A stretch of 64,000 nt of DNA from Solirubrum puertoriconensis (GCF_001483135.1 NZ_LNAL01000007.1:1-64000), one strand, 5' to 3'. Shown: positions 9,824 to 18,680, numbered from the stretch's first letter. The notes: generated from the letters alone by a model not told the origin. Made by a program: numbers and translations.

Positions 9824-11047
9824 ATGGAACCCCAAGTATTAACGGAAGCTCCCCCGCGAGTGGCTGCCAGCAAGCCCTGTATGGTTTGCGGCACCAACGA
9901 TTGCGAGATATTCTACGAGGTGCACGGGGTGCCTACCCAAACGGGTATTCTGTGGCCCACACATGAGGCGGCCCTCCATGCCCCCTTTACCGACGTGCGG
10001 CTGTCGTTTTGCCCGCACTGCCACTTCATCGTAAACGAGGCGTACGAGCCGGCCAAAATCACCCACACCCGCAACGACTTTTCGCTGGAGTTTTCGCCTT
10101 CGTTTAAGGCCTTCACCGATGGGCTGGGGCAAGACCTAGTGCAGCGTTACGGCTTGGAAGAAAAGCGGGTGGTAGATATTGGCTGCGGCGACGGCGACTT
10201 CCTGCGCACGCTGCTGCGCGCGGGCATGAACTCGGGCCTGGGCATCGACCCTGGCTACGCACCTAGGGAAGGCCAAACCGACCCCCAAGGGCTGGAGTTT
10301 GTGAAGGAGTTTTTTGGTCCTGATAAAGCTGATAAGCTACGCGGCGCGGAGCTCATCAGCTGCCGCCACATGCTCGATATCATGGCCGGCAACCAAGCCG
10401 AGTTTGTGCGTATGCTGCGCCGGGCCATTCCGGAAGGCGAGCAGCCTTTGGTTTATTTTGAAGTGCCCAACGCCCTCTACAACATTGGCGAACAGGTGGT
10501 CTGGAACATCGTGAACGAGCACTCGGCGTGGTTTACGCCGCAATCGTTGGCGTACTTGTTCCGTAGCTGCGGGTTCGAGGTGCTGGAGGTACAACCGTGT
10601 TGGCACGGCGAATACATCAGCCTGGTAGCGCGTCCCGCTGGCATGCCCCTAGAGGACCCCGCCTCGTTGCCGCCCACCCACGACCCCACCACGCCCGTGG
10701 CGGTGCGGGCCTTTACCGCCGCCGCCGATAAAGTAATTGCGCAGTGGCAACTCCGCGTAGAGGAGCTGCGTAGCAGTGGCAAGCACGTGGTAATCTGGGC
10801 TGCCGGTTCGCGCGCCATCACCTTCCTGAACACGTTCGATCTGAACGACGCCGTTGTAGCGGTGGTGGATATCAACCCGCGCCGGCAAGGGCAGTTTATG
10901 CCCCGCACCGCGCACCCGGTGGTGGCTCCCGAACAGCTGATGACGTACCGCCCCGATGTGGTCTTTATCAGCAACCCAACCTACGCTCCCGAAATCCAGG
11001 AACAGGCCCGGCAGCTTGGCTTCCGGGGCGAATTCCTGATGCTCTGA
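9824..11047 (+). CDS. SAM-dependent methyltransferase, sugar C-methyltransferase-like
   Basis: The 407-residue protein shares the layout of the upstream methyltransferase but is clearly divergent. It has an N-terminal zinc site (CMVC near residue 20 and CPHC near 64), a SAM-binding Rossmann domain with VVDIGCGDGDFLRTLLRAG and GIDPGY, and a C-terminal domain with VVIWAAGSRAITFLNTF. The active-site segment reads VNEHSAWFTPQSL, so the Glu-His pair is kept while the surrounding Tyr residues of classic C3-methyltransferases are not. It may act on a different position or a different acceptor. Two methyltransferases of this type in one operon suggest a doubly branched or sequentially modified sugar, which is inference. 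Confidence 0.85.
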   Translation: MEPQVLTEAPPRVAASKPCMVCGTNDCEIFYEVHGVPTQTGILWPTHEAALHAPFTDVRLSFCPHCHFIVNEAYEPAKITHTRNDFSLEFSPSFKAFTDGLGQDLVQRYGLEEKRVVDIGCGDGDFLRTLLRAGMNSGLGIDPGYAPREGQTDPQGLEFVKEFFGPDKADKLRGAELISCRHMLDIMAGNQAEFVRMLRRAIPEGEQPLVYFEVPNALYNIGEQVVWNIVNEHSAWFTPQSLAYLFRSCGFEVLEVQPCWHGEYISLVARPAGMPLEDPASLPPTHDPTTPVAVRAFTAAADKVIAQWQLRVEELRSSGKHVVIWAAGSRAITFLNTFDLNDAVVAVVDINPRRQGQFMPRTAHPVVAPEQLMTYRPDVVFISNPTYAPEIQEQARQLGFRGEFLML

Positions 11048-11077
11048 CCTAGGGCCGCACCGCTTACCTCTCTCAGC

Positions 11078-11085
11078 CTCCACCT
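11078..11085 (+). promoter_or_regulatory. Leader motif CTCCACCT, 18 bases before ATG 11104
   Basis: Exact copy of the octamer found before many genes of this locus, in the 56-base gap between the methyltransferase and aminotransferase genes. Function unknown. Confidence 0.55.
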
Positions 11086-11103
11086 CAACACCCTACTTCC
11101 GAT

Positions 11104-12480
11104 ATGACTCCCTCTGTACTTGCGGCTCCCTCGCCGCCCGTAGCCGATGCTCCGGCAAGTGCGGCTGCGGCCATGCCCACCGATGTGCCGGCGCTGCAGG
11201 AGCGCTTTCACGCCGTCATTCCGGGTGGTAGTCATACCTATGCCAAAGGCGACGACCAGTTTCCGGAGAGCATGGCGCCGTACCTCGTGCGCGGCAAGGG
11301 CTGCCGCGTGTGGGATACCGAGCAGAAGGAGTACATCGAATACGGCATGGGCTTGCGGGCCGTAACCCTAGGTCATGCTTACGCGCCGGTAATAAAGGCG
11401 GCCCAGCGCGAAATGCTGCGGGGTACCGCCAACGTAGGCCGCCCCACCATGCTGGAACTGCGTGCTGCAGAGGACTTTTTGGAAACCACCGGCGCCGGCG
11501 ACATGGTGAAGTTCGCCAAAAACGGCTCCGACGTAACCACCGCCGCAATCAAGCTGGCCCGCGCTGCCACCGGCCGCGACCTGGTAGCTTGCTGCCAAGA
11601 TCATCCGTTCTTTTCCACCGACGATTGGTTTATCGGTACTACCGCCATTCGGGCGGGTATTCCCGATTCCGTGCGGCAGCTCACGCTGGGTTTCCGCTAC
11701 AACGACCTAGGCAGTGTGGAACGCTTGTTTGCCGGGCACCCCGGCCAAATTGCCTGCATCATTCTAGAAATCGAGAAGGAAACCCCGCCGGCTCCCGATT
11801 TTTTGCCCGGTTTGCGCCGCTTGTGCGACCAGCACGGCACGGTGCTCATCTTCGACGAAATCATTACTGGGTTACGCTGGCACGTTGGGGGCGCGCAGGC
11901 GCTCTACGGCGTAAAGCCCGACCTGAGCACCTGGGCCAAAGCCTTGGGCAACGGCTTTAGCATTGCGGCTCTCACGGGCAAGCGCGAGCTGATGGAGCTA
12001 GGCGGTTTGCACCACCAGAAGGAGCGCGTATTCCTGCTCTCCACCACCTACGGTGCCGAAAGTCACTCGCTGGCGGCTATGCGTGCGGTGTTGGCCACGT
12101 ACCGCCGCGAGCCCGTGAACGAACACATGCAACAAGTCGGCGAGTATTTGCGTCGTTTAGTAGCGCAGTCTATTGCCGAATATCACCTCACGGAACATTT
12201 TGCGGTGCTGGGGCAACCGCAATGCATGGTGTACGCCACCCGCGACGCCGACCGTCAGCCCTCGCAACCGTTCCGCACCTTGGTGCTGCAAGAGGCCTTG
12301 CGCCGTGGCTTGCTGCTGCCTTCGCTGATTGTGAGCTACGCCCACCAGCCGGCCGATATCGAACTCACTGCCGAGCGCCTGCACGAGGTGCTTGGTGTAT
12401 ACCGCAAGGCCCTCGACGAAGGCCTCGATAAATACCTGCACGGCCGCTCCGTGCAACCCGTGTACCGGGCGCGAAACTGA
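11104..12480 (+). CDS. Class III aminotransferase, glutamate-1-semialdehyde aminomutase-like
   Basis: The 458-residue PLP enzyme resembles HemL: PGGSHTYAKGDDQFPE near the N-terminus, VRGKGCRVWDTEQKEYIEYG, KFAKNGSDVTTAAIKLARAATG, the PLP-Asp segment LIFDEIITGLRW and the Schiff-base Lys in TWAKALGNGFSIAALTG. HemL-like proteins in surface-sugar clusters are thought to transfer amino groups to or rearrange keto sugars rather than make tetrapyrroles. The long Ala-rich N-terminus (about 30 residues) is not part of the enzyme fold. A strong terminator follows, so this gene probably closes the transcript that began upstream. Substrate is unknown. Confidence 0.88.
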   Translation: MTPSVLAAPSPPVADAPASAAAAMPTDVPALQERFHAVIPGGSHTYAKGDDQFPESMAPYLVRGKGCRVWDTEQKEYIEYGMGLRAVTLGHAYAPVIKAAQREMLRGTANVGRPTMLELRAAEDFLETTGAGDMVKFAKNGSDVTTAAIKLARAATGRDLVACCQDHPFFSTDDWFIGTTAIRAGIPDSVRQLTLGFRYNDLGSVERLFAGHPGQIACIILEIEKETPPAPDFLPGLRRLCDQHGTVLIFDEIITGLRWHVGGAQALYGVKPDLSTWAKALGNGFSIAALTGKRELMELGGLHHQKERVFLLSTTYGAESHSLAAMRAVLATYRREPVNEHMQQVGEYLRRLVAQSIAEYHLTEHFAVLGQPQCMVYATRDADRQPSQPFRTLVLQEALRRGLLLPSLIVSYAHQPADIELTAERLHEVLGVYRKALDEGLDKYLHGRSVQPVYRARN

Positions 12481-12510
12481 AAGGTGGAGCAGTTTCGATG
12501 CCTTGTGCCG

Positions 12511-12549
12511 CCCCGTCGGACCCGAAAGGGACCGGCGGGGTTGTTATTT
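12511..12549 (+). terminator. Intrinsic terminator after the aminotransferase gene
   Basis: CCCCGTCGGACCC (12511-12523) pairs with GGGACCGGCGGGG (12528-12540) around a GAAA loop, with two mismatches in the stem, and is followed by TTGTTATTT. It lies 30 bases past the stop codon. Confidence 0.85.
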
Positions 12550-12782
12550 ACAGCCAACCGAAGGTCGTCATTATATCTTCCGATTCAGGTAATTGATGAC
12601 TCTTTAATTAGTATTATTTGTATCAATTAATAATCAATTAGATATGGATCAGTAACTGTGAATTAGACTAATTTGCAGTGAAAGTTTATATAATATTTTA
12701 CTGTGAATAAATAGAAATATTGTTCTGCTTATCGCTATCTTAAATCAAAATCAGTATAAGCCTTTGCCAACCAAAACAGGTT
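12550..12782. promoter_or_regulatory. AT-rich promoter region of the second sugar operon
   Basis: The stretch 12590-12750 is very AT-rich, contrasting with the flanking genes, and follows a terminator. It therefore probably holds the promoter for the genes at 12783-16559. No exact TTG / TAnnTTTG pair was found, and unlike most genes of the locus the leader has no CTCCACCT. Confidence 0.45.
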
Positions 12783-14096
12783 ATGATCATACTTGACAAA
12801 TTTCTGCAAGCTCGCGAGCAAGAAGGACGGCCAATCCGCGTGGGACTGTGGGGCGCTGGTGAAATGGCAAAGGGCATGGTGAACCAAGTGATGCGCTACA
12901 CGCCGGGTATGGTGGTGAGCGTAATTGCCAACCGCACCCTGAGCAAAGCGCACGAAGCCTACGAATACACCGGCAATACAGCCCTGGAGTGCAACGATTT
13001 AGAATCGTTGCAGGCGTGTATTTCGAGCGGGGGCTTGGTTGTAACCGAAAATGCCGAACTGCTGTGCGAAGTAGATGGGCTGGATTTGCTGGTGGAGTGC
13101 ACCGGCACCATTCACTACGCCGCCAACTTGGTGATGAAAGCCATCCAGAACAAAAAGCACGTGCTGCTTTTCAATCCGGAGGTTGATGCCACCATTGGGC
13201 CCATCATGAAAGTGTACGCCGACAAAGCTGGCGTGATGCTGAGCGGTTGCGACGGCGACCAACCCGGCGTAATCATGAACCTGTACCGCTTTGTGAAAGG
13301 CCTGGGTCTGACACCGCTGATTTGCGGCAACATCAAAGGGCTGCAGGATTTTTACCGCAACCCCACCACCCAAAAAGGGTTTGCCGAACGCTGGCAGCTG
13401 ACGCCCGAAATGGTGACCAGCTTTGCCGACGGCACCAAAATATCGATTGAGCAGGCCTGCGTAGCCAACGCCACCGGCATGGGCGTGGCCAAGCGCGGTA
13501 TGCTTGGCTACCACCACGATGGCCACATCGATGACATGACCGGCATGTACGACGTGGAGGAACTGAAGCGCCTAGGTGGTATTGTGGATTACGTGGTGGG
13601 GCCTAAGCCCGGCCCGGGCGTGTTTGTGTACGCCACCACCGACGACCCCAAAACCAAGCATTACCTCGAGTATGGCAAGCTGGGCACGGGGCCGCTCTAC
13701 AGCTTTTATACGCCGTACCACCTCATCTACGCCGAAATTCCAATTTCCATAGCCCGCATGGTGCTGTTTCAGGACATTGTGATGGCGCCCCTAGGTGGAC
13801 CGGTGGTAGAGGTAATTACCCATGCCAAAACCCCGTTGCAAGCAGGCCACAAGCTCGATGGCCTAGGCGGCTACGACACCTACGGGCAGTGCGAAAACGC
13901 CGAAACCGCCCGCCTGGAAAACCTGCTGCCCGTGGGCCTGGCCGAAGGCTGCGTGCTGAAGCGCGACGTGCCTCGCGACCACCCCATTACGTTCGACGAC
14001 GTGGAGCTGCCCGCCGACAACCTGGTGCAGCGCCTCTACCGCGAGCAAACGGCCATGTTCTTCCCGCATTTGCAACGTAAGCCCGAGCTGGTGTAA
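12783..14096 (+). CDS. NAD(P)-dependent oxidoreductase with SAF domain, homoserine dehydrogenase-like
   Basis: The 437-residue protein begins with a Rossmann fold (RVGLWGAGEMAKGMVNQV), carries a homoserine-dehydrogenase-like central part (LVECTGTIHYAANLVMKAI, LSGCDGDQPGVIMNLYRF) and ends in a SAF-type domain (LPVGLAEGCVLKRDVPRDH). Related proteins occur in surface-sugar clusters, some with a HemL-like aminotransferase as here; their reaction is not established. It starts a new transcript after the terminator at 12511 and is followed by an epimerase and a dehydrogenase gene. A redox step on a sugar or on a side-chain donor is a reasonable guess, no more. Confidence 0.82.
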   Translation: MIILDKFLQAREQEGRPIRVGLWGAGEMAKGMVNQVMRYTPGMVVSVIANRTLSKAHEAYEYTGNTALECNDLESLQACISSGGLVVTENAELLCEVDGLDLLVECTGTIHYAANLVMKAIQNKKHVLLFNPEVDATIGPIMKVYADKAGVMLSGCDGDQPGVIMNLYRFVKGLGLTPLICGNIKGLQDFYRNPTTQKGFAERWQLTPEMVTSFADGTKISIEQACVANATGMGVAKRGMLGYHHDGHIDDMTGMYDVEELKRLGGIVDYVVGPKPGPGVFVYATTDDPKTKHYLEYGKLGTGPLYSFYTPYHLIYAEIPISIARMVLFQDIVMAPLGGPVVEVITHAKTPLQAGHKLDGLGGYDTYGQCENAETARLENLLPVGLAEGCVLKRDVPRDHPITFDDVELPADNLVQRLYREQTAMFFPHLQRKPELV

Positions 14097-14127
14097 ACAC
14101 CGCTGCTCGGCATTTCGCTATTCGCTC

Positions 14128-14135
14128 CTCCACCT
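14128..14135 (+). promoter_or_regulatory. Leader motif CTCCACCT, 16 bases before ATG 14152
   Basis: Exact copy of the octamer, followed by TTCACCT at about 14135-14141. Same position relative to the start codon as the other copies in the locus. Confidence 0.55.
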
Positions 14136-14151
14136 TTCACCTACACCTTAC

Positions 14152-15267
14152 ATGATCGACGCCTTACCTACCAAAACCGACAACCGCATTTTGCGGGAGG
14201 ATATGGTGGCTATCTATGAAAAGCTTAGCGACCAAGAGAAGGATAAACTACGCGACTCTACCATTTTGCTGACCGGCTGCGGCGGCTTTTTGGGCTACTA
14301 CTTCATGCACTTCTTCGCGCACTTTGCCGAGGAGCTGCAGATCAAGCGCATCATCGCCCTCGAGAACTTCCTCACCGGTACCAAAGACTGGCTCGACAAC
14401 TTGGTGGCCAGCAACCCCGAGGTAATTAAGCTGCACGAGTTCAATGTGATTACCGACTCGGTAGCCGATGTGCCGGGCGCTGAAGAGGCCGATCTGGTCA
14501 TTCACATGGCCTCCATTGCCTCGCCCACTTTTTACCGCATTTACCCCATCGAGACGGTGGATGCGAACATCACGGGCCTGCGCCGCTTGCTCGATTTTTA
14601 CGCCGAGAAGCAACTGCGCGGCTTCCTGTTTTTCTCGAGCAGCGAGGTTTACGGCGACCCGTTCCCCGAATTTATCCCGACCAAGGAGGACTACCGCGGC
14701 AACGTAGCCACCATCGGGCCGCGCGCCTGCTACGACGAGGCCAAGCGCTTCGGCGAAACGCTGTGCTACCTGTTTTCGCAGAAGTACAACATGCCCATCG
14801 GCATGGCCCGGCCCTTCAACAACTACGGGCCCGGCATGAACATCAACGACAAGCGCCTGCCCGCCGACTTTGCCAAAGCCGTGGTAGAAGGCCGCGACCT
14901 GGAGATTCTGTCGGACGGCACGCCCACGCGCACCTTCTGCTACATTTCCGATGCCATTACCGGTTACCTGAAAGTGCTGCTGCACGGCAAGTTCGACGTG
15001 TTCAACATCGGCATGGACAACCCCGAGCTGTCGGTGCGCGAGTTTGCCGAAATCTTTGAGCGCAACGGCCGCGAGATTTTTGGGTACACGGGCAAAATCT
15101 CCTTCAGCGTGTCGCAGGATAAGGAGTACATGACCGACAACCCCAACCGCCGCTGCCCCGACCTCACTAAGGCGCGCACCATCCTGGGGTACGACCCGCA
15201 GGTGCGTATTGAGGAGGGCATTCAGCGCTACCTCCAATTCCTTCACCTCAACAACGGCCAGCTATAA
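14152..15267 (+). CDS. NAD-dependent epimerase/dehydratase, UDP-glucuronate decarboxylase-like
   Basis: The 371-residue short-chain dehydrogenase has an extended N-terminus of about 35 residues, then ILLTGCGGFLGYYFMHFF (NAD-binding GxxGxxG form) and a catalytic Ser-Tyr-Lys set in FFSSSEVYGDP and CYDEAKRFGE. The GPRACYDEAKR segment and RPFNNYGPGM are close to UDP-glucuronate decarboxylases, which make UDP-xylose. Because the next gene encodes a nucleotide-sugar dehydrogenase, a route UDP-glucose to UDP-glucuronate to UDP-xylose-type sugar is plausible; a dehydratase or epimerase role on the CDP sugar is an alternative. Its stop codon overlaps the next start by one base (TAATG). Confidence 0.88.
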   Translation: MIDALPTKTDNRILREDMVAIYEKLSDQEKDKLRDSTILLTGCGGFLGYYFMHFFAHFAEELQIKRIIALENFLTGTKDWLDNLVASNPEVIKLHEFNVITDSVADVPGAEEADLVIHMASIASPTFYRIYPIETVDANITGLRRLLDFYAEKQLRGFLFFSSSEVYGDPFPEFIPTKEDYRGNVATIGPRACYDEAKRFGETLCYLFSQKYNMPIGMARPFNNYGPGMNINDKRLPADFAKAVVEGRDLEILSDGTPTRTFCYISDAITGYLKVLLHGKFDVFNIGMDNPELSVREFAEIFERNGREIFGYTGKISFSVSQDKEYMTDNPNRRCPDLTKARTILGYDPQVRIEEGIQRYLQFLHLNNGQL

Positions 15268-16559
15268 TGATAACGGTACTCGGACTTGGGTTCGTGGGGC
15301 TTACCACGGCCCTAGGGTTCAGCAAGAAAGGCTTCAAGGTGTACGGCATCGACGTAAACCAGGAGCGCGTCGGTAAAATCAAAAACTACGAGGTGCCCTT
15401 TTACGAGCCGCACCTCGACGAAGCACTGCGCGAAGAGCTGGGCCAGAACTTCATCATTGATGCTTCGCTGCAGGAAGCTGTGAACGACAGCAAGGCCATC
15501 ATCATTTGCGTGGGCACCCCCGGCAACCCCGACGGCAGCGCCAACCTTACGTACCTGCTCAGCGCCGTAAAGGACGTATTCGAAGCCAGCGAAGGCGACT
15601 TCAAGGTTATCGTGACGAAAAGCACAGTGCCGCCCTCCACGGTGTCGAAGAAGGTGAAGCCCTACGTCGATCAGCTGAATCAGGAGTACAACAAGCCCAT
15701 CGGGCTGGCCTCGAACCCCGAGTTTCTGCGCGAAGGCTACGCCTGGGACGACTTTATGCACCCCGACCGCATCGTGATTGGGGTAGAGGATGAGCGCTCC
15801 AAGCAGGTGCTAAATCAGATTTATCTGCCCTTCAACGCGCCGGTGCACTACGTCACGTACAACTCGGCGGAATTCATTAAGTACCTCTCGAACACGCTGC
15901 TTTCCACGCTGATCAGCTTCTCGAACGAAATGTCGATGATTGCTGAGCACATCGGCGACATCGACGTGCCTTCGGCGTTCAAGATTCTGCACCAGGACAA
16001 GCGCTGGAGTGGGGCCCCAGCCAACATGGCGAGCTACGTGTTTCCGGGTTGCGGCTACGGCGGTTACTGCCTGCCCAAGGATACGGCCGCGCTGGCCAGC
16101 ATTGCCAAGGAGAACGGTTTTGAGGCCAAAATCCTGGAAAGCAACCTGCGGATCAACGAGGAAATCATGGATTTCATGGCCAACAAGATTGCCGCGGCGG
16201 TGCCCAACAAAGAGGCTACCATTGGCATTTTGGGGCTGGCGTTCAAAAGCGGTTCCGACGACGTGCGCCTGAGCCCGAGCAAATTCATCATCGAGAAGCT
16301 GCTGGCGCAGGGCTACAACCGCATCGTGGCTTACGACCCCATGGCCAACGAAGTATTCGCCAAGGAGTTCAACCTGCCGATTGCCTACGCAGACTCGCTT
16401 GAGAGCGTGGTGGAGCAAGCCGACGAGCTGGTGCTGCTCACCAGCTGGGCCGAGTTCAAGCAAAACAAGGAGCTGGTTACGAGCAAGCGCCTGTTCGATT
16501 TCCGCTACGCGTTGGCCGAACTGCCCAAGCCGCCCGTGGCCGAGGAAAGCGTAGCGTAA
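15267..16559 (+). CDS. UDP-glucose/GDP-mannose dehydrogenase family protein
   Basis: The 430-residue enzyme oxidises the C6 hydroxyl of a nucleotide hexose to a carboxylate with two NAD+. It shows the N-terminal Rossmann motif VLGLGFVGLTTALGFSKKG, the central dimerisation helix with YNSAEFIKYLSNTLLSTLISF and the catalytic Cys in GCGYGGYCLPKDTAAL, where most members read GGSCFPKD. A C-terminal Rossmann domain follows, with IGILGLAFKSGSDDVRLSPS. The start ATG overlaps the upstream stop, so translation is coupled. The product is probably an acidic sugar such as glucuronate; the exact substrate cannot be told from sequence. Confidence 0.93.
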   Translation: MITVLGLGFVGLTTALGFSKKGFKVYGIDVNQERVGKIKNYEVPFYEPHLDEALREELGQNFIIDASLQEAVNDSKAIIICVGTPGNPDGSANLTYLLSAVKDVFEASEGDFKVIVTKSTVPPSTVSKKVKPYVDQLNQEYNKPIGLASNPEFLREGYAWDDFMHPDRIVIGVEDERSKQVLNQIYLPFNAPVHYVTYNSAEFIKYLSNTLLSTLISFSNEMSMIAEHIGDIDVPSAFKILHQDKRWSGAPANMASYVFPGCGYGGYCLPKDTAALASIAKENGFEAKILESNLRINEEIMDFMANKIAAAVPNKEATIGILGLAFKSGSDDVRLSPSKFIIEKLLAQGYNRIVAYDPMANEVFAKEFNLPIAYADSLESVVEQADELVLLTSWAEFKQNKELVTSKRLFDFRYALAELPKPPVAEESVA

Positions 16560-16570
16560 AGCTAACTGAC

Positions 16571-16616
16571 ATGGCAAACGCCTTAGGTGCCCGTAGCACC
16601 TAGGGCGTTTGCCATT
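16571..16616 (+). terminator. Terminator-like hairpin closing the plus-strand sugar operon
   Basis: ATGGCAAACGCC plus TTAGGTGC pairs with GCACCTAGGG plus CGTTTGCCAT around CCGTA, giving a stem of about 20 base pairs. The 3' arm contains a CCTAGG site. It lies 11 bases after the dehydrogenase stop, at the meeting point of the two convergent halves of the locus. The T-run is poor. Confidence 0.7.
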
Positions 16617-16651
16617 TGCAGCGGAAGCTAGAACCGCCGCGGTAGTGAAAC

Positions 16652-16695
16652 TCAAAAAACAAAGCCCCGCAGCACCTGTCCGGGCTGCGGGGCTT
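16652..16695 (-). terminator. Intrinsic terminator of the minus-strand glycosyltransferase operon
   Basis: On the minus strand AAGCCCCGCAGC pairs with GCTGCGGGGCTT and is followed by TGTTTTTTGAG, a clear T-run. It lies about 25 bases past the stop codon of the two-domain GT2 gene at 16721. Confidence 0.88.
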
Positions 16696-16720
16696 GGGGG
16701 TTAAACGGCTTGTAATGCTA

Positions 16721-18679
16721 CTACACCGACGGCAGCAGCGGCCGGACCATGCGGCCATCGAGGCGCGACAAGAACGTGAAAGCCGTACGAACGGGCATCC
16801 AGCGCAGGGGCACTTGCAGGTCGCGCAGCTCGGGTAAACCTAGGAGGTTCAGGATTTGGCGGGCTTCGGCTACATCGCCGCGCTGCAAAGCCCGGTAGGC
16901 GCCAGCCAGCACAAATTGGTAGAAGAAATGCGCTTGCGCCTGATCAAGCACGTCAGCGGACAGATGCTTCGCGGTCCGCACTTTGTCGAACATGCGCAGC
17001 AACTGGTTGATGGTGGTTTGGTTGAACATTTGCGCCGTAACGGCACCTTGGTGAATGCTGTAGGCTGCCGGCGTTTCGGGTACGCGCAGCACGCCGTGGA
17101 TAGCAAACAAACGGGCCCACAGGTCGGTGTCGCCGCTGCTGCCTTGCTGCTCATCGAGGCAGCCAACTTGCATGTAGGCTTCGCGGCTGACGATGATAGC
17201 CGGAATGCGCACCATGGAGGAGTCGGTGAGTACCTGCTTCAGGGCTTCGGTGGGCTTCAGGAATTGTTCCTGCTTCACGCCCTGGTGACGAATGAAGCGT
17301 TCTTCCATATCCACCAGATCGACGCCGAACAGCACAGTGGGGTGGTTGCGACGGGTGCGCCGCAAGCGGTTCACTATTAGCATCAGCCCGCCCGGAAAGA
17401 AGTAATCGTCGTCGTGCAGGTGCATTACGTAGTGCCCTGTGGCCCGCAAAATGCACAGGTTGAAGTTGCCGGCGCCGGTGCCGCCGGGCGGGTTGTGGTA
17501 GTAGCGCCACTGCGAGGCGGGCACATCGGCAAGCAGGCGGTGCACCAACTCCTCGCTGCGGGTGTCATCGGGCGGCGAGTTGTCGGAAATTACCAGCTCC
17601 ACATCGGGCGGCAGGGTGCCAATGGAGCGCAGGGTGCGCTCGAGCAGCTCGGGCCGTTTGTAGGTGGGCACGCAAAGGCTCAGCAAGGGCGCCTCCGCAT
17701 TGGTGGTGCTGTTAGGCAGCGGCGCACCTAGGCGTGCCCGTGCTTGTACCAACCGGCGGCTAGCCAACACCTCGCGCCGGTTGCGCCAGATGTAAGAGTA
17801 AGCCGATAACGAGGGCCGCTCCATTAGCAGCGTGTAGGCCAGCACGGCCGCTTGGCGCGGCAAAGAGCGCAGCCAAAAACCAGGCTTTGCCGGTGCGTTC
17901 TTGGCCAGCAGCAACAGTTGGTTCTTTACCGCATCGGCCTTGATGGCTGCCCCTAGGCGGCGGCGCAAGGTTAAGTCGCCGGGGCGGAACACACGCGGGT
18001 GCACCGCGCGGCACTCCGGGTCGAACCAGGTGCGCCACCCGTACAATTGCCCGCGCCAAGCAATGTCCCAGTCCTCTTTGTGGGCGAAGAAACGTTCGTC
18101 GAAGAACTGACCGGCTACGCGCAAATCGTCGATGAAGCGGCGGCGGTACAAGGGCAATGCGCCATCGGCGCCATCGACCCAACCGGCTTGTGGCCGAGCC
18201 TCCGATACCCGCTGGCCGTGCAGCCGCAGCCGGTAGCGCCCGTCGGGGTGGCGGTCCATACCGGCCGAGTCGATGACGGGGTCGGCGTCGGGGCTTTGCA
18301 CCAGCAACCCGCACACCGTACCAATACGTTCGTCGTGGTGCATGGCCAGCATGGCGCGACTCAGGTAATCGGGCGGCAGCACCACATCGGGGTTCACGAG
18401 CAGAACAAAATCGGTGTGGGTGCGGTCGAGGGAGTAGTTGTGGCCGCCGCAAAAACCAGTGTTTTTCGGAAGGGCATGCAACTGCACCCGCGCGTCGCCT
18501 TCGATGAGGCGTTGCACGCGGGCGCAGGTGTCGTCGGCGGAGGCGTTATCGACCACCCAAACCTCAAAGTTGGGGTAGTCTTGGGCCAGCACCGAGGCCA
18601 GGCATTGCTCAATGGAGTCGGCGCTGTTCCAGGTTACGATGGAGAGCAGCGCCGAAGGGGTAGAGGTAGAAGTAGCCAT
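16721..18679 (-). CDS. Two-domain family 2 glycosyltransferase
   Basis: The 652-residue cytoplasmic protein carries two GT2 (GT-A fold) domains. The first (about 10-290) has SIVTWNSADSIEQCL, WVVDNASADDT and LLVNPDVVLP as its DxD-type site, and resembles rhamnosyltransferase-like enzymes. The second (about 330-560) has SLCVPTYKRPELLERTL, LVISDNSPPDD and MHLHDDDYFF. Both nucleotide-sugar sites look intact, so one protein could add two sugars in turn. It is the last gene of the gmd-fcl-GT61-GT2 group. CTCCACCT lies one base before the ATG, much closer than in the other genes; no better start was found inside the frame. Confidence 0.92.
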   Translation of the reverse strand: MATSTSTPSALLSIVTWNSADSIEQCLASVLAQDYPNFEVWVVDNASADDTCARVQRLIEGDARVQLHALPKNTGFCGGHNYSLDRTHTDFVLLVNPDVVLPPDYLSRAMLAMHHDERIGTVCGLLVQSPDADPVIDSAGMDRHPDGRYRLRLHGQRVSEARPQAGWVDGADGALPLYRRRFIDDLRVAGQFFDERFFAHKEDWDIAWRGQLYGWRTWFDPECRAVHPRVFRPGDLTLRRRLGAAIKADAVKNQLLLLAKNAPAKPGFWLRSLPRQAAVLAYTLLMERPSLSAYSYIWRNRREVLASRRLVQARARLGAPLPNSTTNAEAPLLSLCVPTYKRPELLERTLRSIGTLPPDVELVISDNSPPDDTRSEELVHRLLADVPASQWRYYHNPPGGTGAGNFNLCILRATGHYVMHLHDDDYFFPGGLMLIVNRLRRTRRNHPTVLFGVDLVDMEERFIRHQGVKQEQFLKPTEALKQVLTDSSMVRIPAIIVSREAYMQVGCLDEQQGSSGDTDLWARLFAIHGVLRVPETPAAYSIHQGAVTAQMFNQTTINQLLRMFDKVRTAKHLSADVLDQAQAHFFYQFVLAGAYRALQRGDVAEARQILNLLGLPELRDLQVPLRWMPVRTAFTFLSRLDGRMVRPLLPSV

Positions 18680-18680
18680 G

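Noticed and set aside
11104-12480. Annotation as hemL for tetrapyrrole synthesis
   Set aside because: The enzyme family fits, but the gene sits inside a nucleotide-sugar operon with no heme genes nearby, so a sugar-related role is more likely.
12482-12489. AGGTGGAG after the aminotransferase stop, complement of the leader motif
   Set aside because: No minus-strand gene begins next to it, so it is treated as a chance copy.
14248-15246. A 332-codon frame antisense to the epimerase gene
   Set aside because: Shadow of a conserved gene; product has no recognisable family or start context.
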